Assembly (NCBI GenBank): GCA_003170325.1
Contig: PMZP01000010.1
Coordinates: 1-6,272 of the forward strand
Direction of reading: 5' to 3'
Origin: Candidatus Tayloriibacteriota bacterium
GTDB taxonomy: Bacteria > Patescibacteriota > Minisyncoccia > Phycocordibacterales > PALSA-1337
Length of the DNA: 6,272 nucleotides
The notes under the pieces are model-generated. The model was not told the origin of the DNA, searched no databases, and saw only the letters and a list, made by a program, of their open reading frames with translations. How positions within the stretch are numbered: position 1 is the stretch's first letter; each line of letters starts with the position of its first letter. Positions 1 through 5,472 of this stretch are shown piece by piece. Made by a program: the position numbers and the translations under genes.

Positions 1-92
1 TGCCCTTCGAAGGAAGCTAGGTTGGGATTCATGCATATATTATAGAATAGATATGCTTGAAAAACTACTATAAAGCGACTTGTAAATCTGCA
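1..92. other. Region downstream of RT, no gene seen
   Basis: Short flank at the window edge, AT-rich from about 30 to 90. A 10-base palindrome CCTTCGAAGG sits at 4-13. No ORF, RNA gene or terminator can be supported. Confidence 0.5.
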
Positions 93-1037
93 TCATAACC
101 GCTCGAATTTAGACCTTGAATATAGGGCATTCAACTGTATATCAAAATCAACCTCGGAGTTTTGCCCTTCAAGCCGCCTCATCATGCGCCTTTGAGTCGA
201 ATAGCGCATTACTGTTTTCGACGGATACGATATATAGCCGAGAATATCCACTCCTTTATCCCAGCGGCTGATCGATAATTTCTTTGGATGAAGATTGATT
301 TTAAGTCTTTGCTCCAGAAACTTAGTCATAGGCAACAATATTTCATTCAGAAATTCTCGCGAATCAGATAAAATAATCATGTCGTCGGCATAACGAAGAT
401 AATATAAGACTTTCAGTTGCCGTTTGATGTGTTGGTCCAAAGGATTCAGATAAACATTGGCGAATAATTGGCTGGTGAGATTGCCTAGAGGAATGCCTAT
501 CCCTGGCATGGTCGAATAACTTGAAATATTGTTACGTAATAGATCCATGAGCCGGATATCCTTGGAAAGAACTCCGTCGAGAAGCCCTACTAGAATCCCG
601 TGATCAATAGAGTCAAAAAATTTTCTTATGTCAGCTTTGAGCACCCAGACCGGTCTGGTGTTATTCCGAGAAACCTTCCAAGCAAAATCCCGAAACCGTC
701 CCATGGCGGCATGCGTACCTTTTGAGTCTCTGGAGGAATATGAATCGTAGATCCATTTTCTATTGAAGACCGGGTAAAGCACTCGAAATATGGCGTGATG
801 AAGCAAGCGATCACGGACAGAAGCTTTGTGTATCAGCCGAAGTTTCGGGTCACGTACCCAAAATCGCGTATAAGAGCCGTGTGAATATGCTCCGCTCGCT
901 AGATCAGCGCATAATTCGAAAATTTTAACCTCGGCACTGGCCTCAAATTCTTGGACATCTCGACGATCTCGTTTATCTTTCTGGAATTCTCGCCAAGCGC
1001 AAAATATATTTTCTGGTGATATAATCTGATCAAACAA
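93..1037 (-). CDS. DGR-type reverse transcriptase
   Basis: This enzyme reverse transcribes the TR RNA, with errors at adenines, to make the cDNA that overwrites the VR. From the chosen TTG start it has 314 residues. The RT blocks are visible in order: RLIHKASVRDR (67-77, block 1), KGTHAA (106-111, block 2), KADIRKFFD with catalytic D136 (block 3), GIPLGNLTSQ (181-190, block 4), YADD at 216-219 (block 5), INLHPKK (247-253, block 6) and GVDILGY (262-268, block 7). The LGNLTSQ form of block 4, with SQ rather than the SP usual in retroviral and group II intron RTs, is typical of DGR enzymes. The N-terminal IISPENIFCAW segment also matches DGR RTs. The frame stays open to 1319 but that part is antisense to avd. 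No in-frame ATG lies near the conserved N-terminus, so I took TTG at 1035-1037. TTG at 1062-1064 is an alternative. An ATG at 1040-1042 is out of frame by one base. The thumb after block 7 is rather short. Family call is very sure; the start is not. Confidence 0.95.
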   Translation of the reverse strand: MFDQIISPENIFCAWREFQKDKRDRRDVQEFEASAEVKIFELCADLASGAYSHGSYTRFWVRDPKLRLIHKASVRDRLLHHAIFRVLYPVFNRKWIYDSYSSRDSKGTHAAMGRFRDFAWKVSRNNTRPVWVLKADIRKFFDSIDHGILVGLLDGVLSKDIRLMDLLRNNISSYSTMPGIGIPLGNLTSQLFANVYLNPLDQHIKRQLKVLYYLRYADDMIILSDSREFLNEILLPMTKFLEQRLKINLHPKKLSISRWDKGVDILGYISYPSKTVMRYSTQRRMMRRLEGQNSEVDFDIQLNALYSRSKFERL

Positions 1038-1052
1038 AACATGACTATTAAG

Positions 1053-1062
1053 CCCCCCCCCC
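1053..1062. repeat. C10 homopolymer in the divergent RT/avd start region
   Basis: Ten consecutive C on plus (G on minus) lie between the apparent 5' ends of the divergently oriented RT and avd genes. Both open frames run through the tract, reading Gly-Gly-Gly in the RT direction and Pro-Pro-Pro in the avd direction. Tracts of this length are prone to slippage in replication and to error in sequencing. It could be a phase-variable spacer, a G-rich Shine-Dalgarno substitute for RT (10 bases before the out-of-frame ATG, 15 before the TTG), or an assembly artefact. Confidence 0.8.
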
Positions 1063-1095
1063 AATGAGATTTTTGGAACGAATGAGAATTTTTCC

Positions 1096-1449
1096 TTGTT
1101 GCACCATTGGAGTGGATTATACATCGCTATACATGATGCACTCAAGCAGTTTCCCAAACGCGATTCGCACGGCATTGGCAGGAGGATCGAGCAGTCTGCA
1201 CTGAATATGCTCGAATATTTGATATTGGCAAGCAAGAAAAATGCGGCACAGAGGATACTGATCCTGGAAAAACTCGATAGAGAGCTGGTCATGGAAAAGA
1301 TCCTGGTCAGACTATCCAATAGAATTCAAGCCATGTCGGATAGCTGCTATATCGATATAGAAAAACGTATCATAGATATGGGCAAAATGACTGGCGGATG
1401 GATAAAATCTGAGCGTGAGATTATGGCAAAAGCAAAAGAGAAGCCGTAA
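1096..1449 (+). CDS. avd: DGR accessory variability determinant, Avd
   Basis: Avd is a small basic protein. In the Bordetella phage system it forms a pentameric four-helix-bundle barrel, binds the RT and nucleic acid, and is required for cDNA synthesis and mutagenic homing. The 117-residue product shows the family pattern: LLHHWSGLYIAI near the start, FPKRDSHGIGRRIEQ (19-33), several amphipathic helices, and a C-terminal GGWIKSE (100-106), the most recognisable Avd signature. The start is uncertain. TTG at 1096 is used here, but the frame is open back to 1045 and the upstream residues NENFSLLHHW also look Avd-like. ATGs at 1064 and 1082 are in another frame, so one extra T in the T5 run at 1089-1093 would give a normal ATG start. 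The gene ends 16 bases before the TR and is antisense to both TR and RT, which is not the usual collinear avd-TR-RT order. Confidence 0.9.
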   Translation: MLHHWSGLYIAIHDALKQFPKRDSHGIGRRIEQSALNMLEYLILASKKNAAQRILILEKLDRELVMEKILVRLSNRIQAMSDSCYIDIEKRIIDMGKMTGGWIKSEREIMAKAKEKP

Positions 1450-1465
1450 GACTTCCCTTTTGAGA

Positions 1466-1584
1466 TCGCTTCGGAGAAAGCGCACCCGATATTGGAATCC
1501 GAGTTCCTCGGCCTGTTCCTGTCGACATTGCCACCGTCATCGTCGAAGTTACCGGCGTTGACGAAGTTGCTATCGGAAGTGCGC
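1466..1584 (-). repeat. DGR template repeat (TR)
   Basis: This 119-bp segment aligns without gaps to 1839-1957 at a constant offset of 373. Of 29 sense-strand adenines (T on plus), 17 differ in the VR; of the other 90 positions only one differs (1523). The adenine changes are 7 to G, 6 to C and 4 to T. In the target's reading frame the TR contains seven Asn codons (five AAC, two AAT) plus Asp, Arg and Glu codons at the varied sites. AAY codons can be diversified widely at their adenines without making a stop, as expected of a selected DGR template. The TR sits between the avd stop and the VR, sense on minus, with RT downstream on the same strand. Confidence 0.96.
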
Positions 1585-1632
1585 TTATGCGGTATACCCG
1601 TCCCTGTCACACACGCTTCGTTCCGCATACGC
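1581..1632 (-). other. Imperfect stem-loop abutting the 5' end of the TR
   Basis: Bases 1586-1592 (TATGCGG) are the reverse complement of 1623-1629 (CCGCATA). After a two-base bulge (1584-1585) the stem continues with GCG 1581-1583 against CGC 1630-1632, giving 10 bp around a 30-base loop. In the sense transcript the stem closes on the first bases of the TR. It may be part of a structured TR RNA; chance cannot be excluded without folding or comparison. Confidence 0.35.
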
Positions 1633-1719
1633 TGGCATAGAATTCTTCAAAGCCATTGCGCGTATGAGGTGAGGTTGCGGGCGCTCATTTCTCATTGAAT
1701 ATGCCGCAAGCAGTGATCA

Positions 1720-1760
1720 TATGGCGACCACCACCCGTAAGTGGTGATACATAAGCCATA
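1720..1760 (-). other. Two-part stem-loop upstream of TR
   Basis: The outer stem pairs TATGGC (1720-1725) with GCCATA (1755-1760). The inner stem pairs CACCAC (1729-1734) with GTGGTG (1741-1746) around a six-base loop. The two are separated by an asymmetric internal loop. It lies in the non-coding stretch between VR and TR and would be in the 5' part of a TR transcript starting near 1757. No U-tract follows on either strand, so a terminator is unlikely. Confidence 0.4.
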
Positions 1761-1763
1761 CCT

Positions 1764-1772
1764 ATCATAACA
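1764..1772 (-). promoter_or_regulatory. Possible extended -10 promoter for the TR/RT transcript
   Basis: The minus strand reads TGTTATGAT, that is TG-N-TATGAT, an extended -10 element one base off consensus. It lies just downstream of the VR hairpin and about 180 bases upstream of the TR. No good -35 is seen at the expected distance, though extended -10 promoters can act without one. A start near 1757 would give a transcript covering TR, antisense avd and then RT. This is a weak call from sequence alone. Confidence 0.25.
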
Positions 1773-1777
1773 TGCCG

Positions 1778-1806
1778 AGATGCCCTTTCTGGACGAAAGG
1801 GCATCT
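1778..1806 (-). other. Perfect hairpin downstream of VR (DGR target-recognition hairpin candidate)
   Basis: Bases 1778-1789 and 1795-1806 are perfect reverse complements: a 12-bp stem with a five-base loop (TGGAC on plus). It begins 32 bases past the VR end and 24 past the target gene's stop codon. Known DGRs often have a hairpin or cruciform just downstream of the VR that promotes homing into the target. No T-run follows on either strand, which argues against a simple intrinsic terminator, although some termination of the target mRNA is possible. Confidence 0.7.
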
Positions 1807-1830
1807 AGTCAAAGCATCAATGCACAATAT

Positions 1831-4800
1831 TCAAAGTTTCGCTGCGGAGAAAGCGCACCCGATACGGGAAGCCGAGCGCCTCGGCCTGAGCCCGGTGACA
1901 ACGCCACCGCCATCGTCGAAGTAACCGGCGTAGACGAAGTCGCTACCGGAAGTGCGCGATTTTGTCCATGAATATTTGCCGAGTAATAATCGTTCACCAG
2001 TAGTTCTCTCGGTCAGAGCAGTGCGGTAGAACCATTCGATGAATGATTCTCGAAACATTTGGGTGAATTTTAACTTTTCAAGAGTATCCGCGGCTGATTT
2101 CCATTCGGCTTCATCTGATGAAACAACATTTCTCTGAAGCATCTCAAATCTCGAATAATCATTCTGCAAATCATCCCATTCGGTTATAGCCGTATTAACT
2201 TCCAGAGGTATCTTGTTTGGATCATCATACAGACCTCGAACATAGTTCACCAACACAGCAGTTTGCTCTAGATAATTCTTGCCTGTTGAATCTGGAATCA
2301 ATTCCTTGGAGACAAGTTTCCAACGAAGTTCTGTCCCCTCTTGATTAAAGAATTTCTCGTTTTTATACCAATCAGTGTCGAATAGGAGTTTTGTGCCGTC
2401 TTTTTTCTTGTTAGCAACATAATCTTGGAGACTCACAGCATCCACATCAAAGGAGGTACCTCCTCCGTTGCCTTCCAATCTTTTCGGGTAGAGGATCAAT
2501 TGGTGCGTGTCTTTGAGCTTCTCCAGTATCTCTTTTGAGAATGTGATCTCCGGAACCCCACTGGGTGATTCAAGATTGAAAGCCTTCTTGATCTCCTCCG
2601 GCCCGAAAAAATTCGGCCCCATGATCTCTTTGGCTTCTTTAAGAGAAAGGCCTTCACGCGGCAGTCGACTTTCAAGTGTCTTGAACAGATCTTCAATCTT
2701 TTGCCTCATTCCTTCGGCTTTTTCGAATTCACCGGTAGTCGCGGATTCATTCACGATTTTCTTGAATTCATCACAAAACGCCACAATTACATCGTATTCA
2801 CGGGCAAGAGAATCTCTCCTTTCGCTTCGACCCATCTTATCCATCTCCTGAAAGACTTTATTCAACCTGGCATCAAAATCCTTCTCAACCAGTTCAAGTT
2901 TTGAAAGCCTTTCAGCTAGAGCGACTTCCGGACTGATCTCCTCTGACTTTGTTCCTTTCTTCCGATAATCCGGCCACTTTGCGCGCTCGGGACCTTTGCC
3001 GAAGACGGTGTCGACGACCTGTCGCGGACCTAGGAATTCGATCTTCGGCGCGGAGTTTTCCGGAGCGCGTACCTTGAATGCCGAAACTATACCTTTTGAA
3101 CCATAGTCCGGATTCTGTTCCCAGTCCTTGCCGCCAAAGAATGCATACTGATCCTTGAATAACTGGTATAAATAGGCTTTATCAGAAAGCTTGGTCGGCT
3201 GATTGACGAATTCTGTGAAGACATAATAATCGAGCTCATTTCGGTATCCGTCGTTCTGCCAAGCGGTTATGATCCTATCTATGCCGCGGATCGAGAGCAC
3301 GCCTTCTTTGAGCCGGTAGTCGAAAGCCTTTGTGCCACCGCCCTGTTTGAAGAACTGCGAATCGTCGACGGACCCACCGGAAAAGTTATCCTCCGTGGCA
3401 CGGGCGGCTTTGGCCAGATTCCAGAGTTTGCGCAATTCGCCTTCAGGTATCTCTATATTCCCGTTCTTATCCATGGCTCTGGAAACCATCAATTCGAATA
3501 ACTCATTTCGCCCGCTTTTGCCATCACCAGCGCTGGCTTCATCAAATGCTCCGATTTTGACTTGCGGCAAATAGTCATGCTTCATCAAATGTAAACGCGA
3601 GAGAAAGGCTGGGTCGAGATCTTGACGCATGACATAACGATCGGCGCCGCCTTCATTGATATTGCCGGTGAGGATGAAGCCGAAACCTTCGTTGATGACC
3701 ACCTCGCTGCCGCTGTTTTGCTGGATCCTCACCACATCACCGGCTTTCCGCGTCAAGAGATGGTTGAGACTGATGAGAACATCATGCGGAATGGCATTGA
3801 CCTCATCGAGAATGATCGGGCGGCCTTCAGCCATGGCTTGATATACCTGTCCCATGAAATAATCAGAAACCGTACCGCTCCGATATTCATATGCCAGACG
3901 TTCCTGAAGGCCAGACTTGATGAGATCAAATTGTCTGTCTGCCTCCTTATCAGGGGCTTCCGGATTCTCGCTCCTCCATCTGCCCATTTCATCATTTGCA
4001 GTTTTCAGAAAAGCCCTGTAGCGATCCTCCGATTCGGCAGGATCGACTTCGCGCAAGCTCAAGACCTGGTGGCCGTAAAGCTCTGCCGGTGACGTATGCT
4101 TGGAACCCGAGATGATCAGAGCCTCCTTTCCCAAATATTTTCTCGCCACATGAAAAGCCAACTCCGTCTTCCCGGATCCGAGATGTCCGTAGATGAAGAC
4201 CGGCTGGCCGGCTCTGACATGCTTCACCGCCTCTTCGGCTTGACTACGCACATAATCCGTCTCGACGATCTTTCCCGATTCCAGTTCCTCTTTATAGCCT
4301 TTCAATTCTTTTAGGTTGAGCCCATACCAAGCTTCAGGGGAAGACTTTTTTAGAGTTTCATCAGCTGTGTCAAGCGCACGCTCTTTTTCCGCGGCTTTAG
4401 CAAGAAGCGTCCGTTCGGCCGAAACAGCTGTCCCGGAGCTCTGTTTCTCCATCATTTGTTTGATAATGTCTCCCTCATATTCGATCACGCGACCACGCTC
4501 TCTACCCAAGGCGGCTTCAGTCTTCATGGCACGCGACAAGTTCTTCCATCTCAAGGAAACCAGTGCTTTCTCCGGTGATTCTCCAGTCCCCATCATTTTT
4601 TCATATGCCTCATCGTGAGCGGTTTTTTCCGCCTGGACGCTTTCTGCATCAGAATCATCCAATGGATCGATACCAAGATCCGATAAGATCTTTTTATCAG
4701 CTGTGTCGATTTCGGCCACAGGCACAGCTTCAACATCTGCTCCGCCGAGAACTGTCGATTTTCTTTTTAAGACCTCAGCTTGATCCACATTTCCCTCAAC

Positions 4801-5112
4801 CTCGGTCCACTCCTTCGTAGATAATGGAAGTCCTTCCGTTATCACTTCGGCGATCATCTTGCCGGATTTGGGATCGTCCGGTTTGGTGTCTCCGGTAATA
4901 CGTATCTTGTAAGGCTTGCCAGACTCAATATTTGATTCGGCAGGTATTTCAATCAATTTCCTATCTGGGCTGCTGGATTTATATCCTACTACTTTGCCTT
5001 TCTTATCTTTAATCTCCTTAAAGACGATATTTTCCAGGATTTTTTCATTACCAGCGACAGATTCTGGTCGTGGTTGACTTTCCTGGTTTCCTGCACTTTC
5101 AGGGGTTTTCAT
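1831..5112 (-). CDS. MoxR/dynein-type AAA+ ATPase with DGR-diversified C-terminal domain
   Basis: This 1093-residue protein is the DGR target. Residues 1-20 are polar with no signal peptide. Residues 23-115 look like a small beta-rich domain (GKPYKIRITGDTKPDD). Residues 150-300 are mostly charged helices. The AAA+ core follows: Walker A GHLGSGKT (309-316), a long charged insert (about 355-415), Walker B IILDEVN (433-439, D436/E437), sensor 1 LTGN (481-484), DPAFLSR with candidate arginine finger R506, and a lid with LSIRG (candidate sensor-2 R609). This order fits the MoxR/AAA_5 group of ATP-driven remodelling machines. Residues 725-820 look like coiled coil. The C-terminal domain (about 855-1093) contains FDTDWYKNEKFF and SKELIPDSTGKNYLEQ, then SWTKSRTSG leading into the VR (1053-1093), which ends IGCAFSAAKL. 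I recall similar C-terminal domains in DGR targets of Patescibacteria; a C-type-lectin-like fold is plausible but not shown. No membrane segment is seen, so a cytoplasmic site is inferred. The substrate is unknown. ATG at 5110-5112 follows a TAAGGA with 12-base spacing. Confidence 0.93.
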   Translation of the reverse strand: MKTPESAGNQESQPRPESVAGNEKILENIVFKEIKDKKGKVVGYKSSSPDRKLIEIPAESNIESGKPYKIRITGDTKPDDPKSGKMIAEVITEGLPLSTKEWTEVEGNVDQAEVLKRKSTVLGGADVEAVPVAEIDTADKKILSDLGIDPLDDSDAESVQAEKTAHDEAYEKMMGTGESPEKALVSLRWKNLSRAMKTEAALGRERGRVIEYEGDIIKQMMEKQSSGTAVSAERTLLAKAAEKERALDTADETLKKSSPEAWYGLNLKELKGYKEELESGKIVETDYVRSQAEEAVKHVRAGQPVFIYGHLGSGKTELAFHVARKYLGKEALIISGSKHTSPAELYGHQVLSLREVDPAESEDRYRAFLKTANDEMGRWRSENPEAPDKEADRQFDLIKSGLQERLAYEYRSGTVSDYFMGQVYQAMAEGRPIILDEVNAIPHDVLISLNHLLTRKAGDVVRIQQNSGSEVVINEGFGFILTGNINEGGADRYVMRQDLDPAFLSRLHLMKHDYLPQVKIGAFDEASAGDGKSGRNELFELMVSRAMDKNGNIEIPEGELRKLWNLAKAARATEDNFSGGSVDDSQFFKQGGGTKAFDYRLKEGVLSIRGIDRIITAWQNDGYRNELDYYVFTEFVNQPTKLSDKAYLYQLFKDQYAFFGGKDWEQNPDYGSKGIVSAFKVRAPENSAPKIEFLGPRQVVDTVFGKGPERAKWPDYRKKGTKSEEISPEVALAERLSKLELVEKDFDARLNKVFQEMDKMGRSERRDSLAREYDVIVAFCDEFKKIVNESATTGEFEKAEGMRQKIEDLFKTLESRLPREGLSLKEAKEIMGPNFFGPEEIKKAFNLESPSGVPEITFSKEILEKLKDTHQLILYPKRLEGNGGGTSFDVDAVSLQDYVANKKKDGTKLLFDTDWYKNEKFFNQEGTELRWKLVSKELIPDSTGKNYLEQTAVLVNYVRGLYDDPNKIPLEVNTAITEWDDLQNDYSRFEMLQRNVVSSDEAEWKSAADTLEKLKFTQMFRESFIEWFYRTALTERTTGERLLLGKYSWTKSRTSGSDFVYAGYFDDGGGVVTGLRPRRSASRIGCAFSAAKL
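1839..1957 (-). repeat. DGR variable repeat (VR) encoding the C-terminus of the AAA+ protein
   Basis: This is the recipient copy of the TR, in frame in the target gene and ending six bases before its stop codon. Compared with the TR translation it changes 13 residues: G1056, D1058, Y1061, Y1064, G1068, V1071, T1073, G1074, L1075, R1079, A1081, R1083 and A1090. Most TR residues at these sites are Asn or Asp. Scaffold residues such as F1059, G1063, F1065, P1077, I1084, G1085, C1086 and F1088 are unchanged. This interleaving is what a fold with variable surface loops would show. The 5' (sense) boundary is sharp: identity stops at 1957. Confidence 0.96.
1845..1864 (-). promoter_or_regulatory. Initiation of mutagenic homing (IMH) region of VR
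   Basis: These 20 bases at the sense 3' end of the VR are identical to TR 1472-1491 and are followed by one adenine-type difference (1844) and five more matches. In characterised DGRs a GC-rich segment at this end marks the target site where cDNA integration begins. It encodes IGCAFS, the conserved end of the VR. The function is inferred from position and conservation. Confidence 0.6.
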
Positions 5113-5124
5113 GGTATTAAAATA

Positions 5125-5130
5125 TCCTTA
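5125..5130 (-). promoter_or_regulatory. Ribosome binding site of the AAA+ gene
   Basis: TAAGGA on the minus strand lies 12 bases before the ATG at 5110-5112. The spacing is somewhat long, but it is the only Shine-Dalgarno-like motif near the start and supports this ATG. No convincing -35/-10 pair was found upstream of it on the minus strand. Confidence 0.45.
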
Positions 5131-5177
5131 TTTTGGGCCGTATATTTGAAATGTGTCTAATTCTTCCCCTTCGTCTA

Positions 5178-5206
5178 TTGACAAATATTCAATGGTTTGC
5201 TATAAT
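5178..5206 (+). promoter_or_regulatory. Perfect consensus sigma-70 type promoter
   Basis: TTGACA at 5178-5183, a 17-base spacer, and TATAAT at 5201-5206 match the housekeeping consensus exactly in both boxes and in spacing. Transcription would start near 5213 and run right through a 260-base leader toward the transposase gene. A promoter this strong is unusual for a transposase and more usual for a stable RNA. Confidence 0.85.
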
Positions 5207-5212
5207 TGTCAC

Positions 5213-5472
5213 GGATTACGGTTTAGAGATATCACTGTTCTGGGTGGATCCTCAATCGTTTGTACTTTAAAAGGTTCCGTTAGTTAAATGAGGTCCAAGA
5301 GACTTCATTATTGTCAGCGCTAAGGTGAAATCGTTAGGCACTATGCCTAGAATGATACCATGCAAGTCTTGGTTAGCCAAACCATAAGGACGTAACAGCT
5401 CACAACTCTGAGCGGCGCTTGTGGATAAATACCGAGATTTTACAAGGGTTTTCTGGTAAAATAGATGGGTAA
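5213..5472 (+). ncRNA. Structured non-coding leader or small RNA of unknown class
   Basis: No ORF of useful length lies between the consensus promoter and the transposase start. Local stems can be seen: 5287-5295 with 5301-5309 (9 bp including one G-U, five-base loop), TAGGCA 5335-5340 with TGCCTA 5344-5349, GCTCA 5398-5402 with TGAGC 5409-5413, and ATTTTAC 5437-5443 with GTAAAAT 5456-5462. CCAAG at 5295-5299 could instead pair with CTTGG near 5368-5372, so alternative folds are possible. It matches no RNA family I recognise (no tmRNA, SRP, RNase P or tRNA signature). It may be a free small RNA, a regulatory leader, or simply the flank or left end of the insertion sequence. Confidence 0.4.

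Larger units (their letters stand above)
93..1957. mobile_element. Diversity-generating retroelement (DGR) cassette: RT, avd, TR, VR
   Basis: All parts of a DGR are present within 1.9 kb: a DGR-type reverse transcriptase (minus), an Avd protein (plus), a template repeat and a variable repeat at the 3' end of a target gene. TR and VR are both in minus-strand sense. On the minus strand the order is target gene/VR, hairpin, TR, avd in antisense, RT. A DGR copies TR RNA into cDNA with errors at adenines and installs it at the VR, diversifying the target protein while the TR stays constant. The cassette appears functional: the RT keeps its catalytic residues, the Avd is full length, and 17 of 18 TR/VR differences fall on TR adenines. 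The odd points are the antisense avd and unclear start codons for both RT and avd. Confidence 0.95.

Noticed and set aside
1038..1319. Upstream extension of the RT frame to 408 residues
   Set aside because: The extension is antisense to avd and shows no resemblance to DGR RT N-termini; family similarity begins near residue FDQIISPENIF.
1347..1628. 93-residue minus-strand ORF through the TR
   Set aside because: It is the TR read in the frame of the VR plus the antisense of avd. There is no sign of independent coding, and the TR is explained by its role as template.
1778..1806. Hairpin as a standard intrinsic terminator
   Set aside because: No T-run follows on either strand, and its place beside the VR fits a DGR element better.
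3622..4092. 156-residue plus-strand ORF
   Set aside because: It is fully antisense to the conserved AAA+ core, whose motifs establish the minus-strand frame. The plus-strand product shows no recognisable motif.
5360..5420. Resemblance of part of the leader to a 23S rRNA segment (GTAACAGCTCAC-like)
   Set aside because: Only a short stretch is similar to the known AGCTCAC region of 23S rRNA and the flanks do not follow, so it is most likely chance.
5213..5472. 6S RNA, tmRNA or RNase P RNA in the leader
   Set aside because: None of the signatures are present: no terminal CCA or tag frame, no RNase P core motifs, and no single long hairpin with a central bubble.
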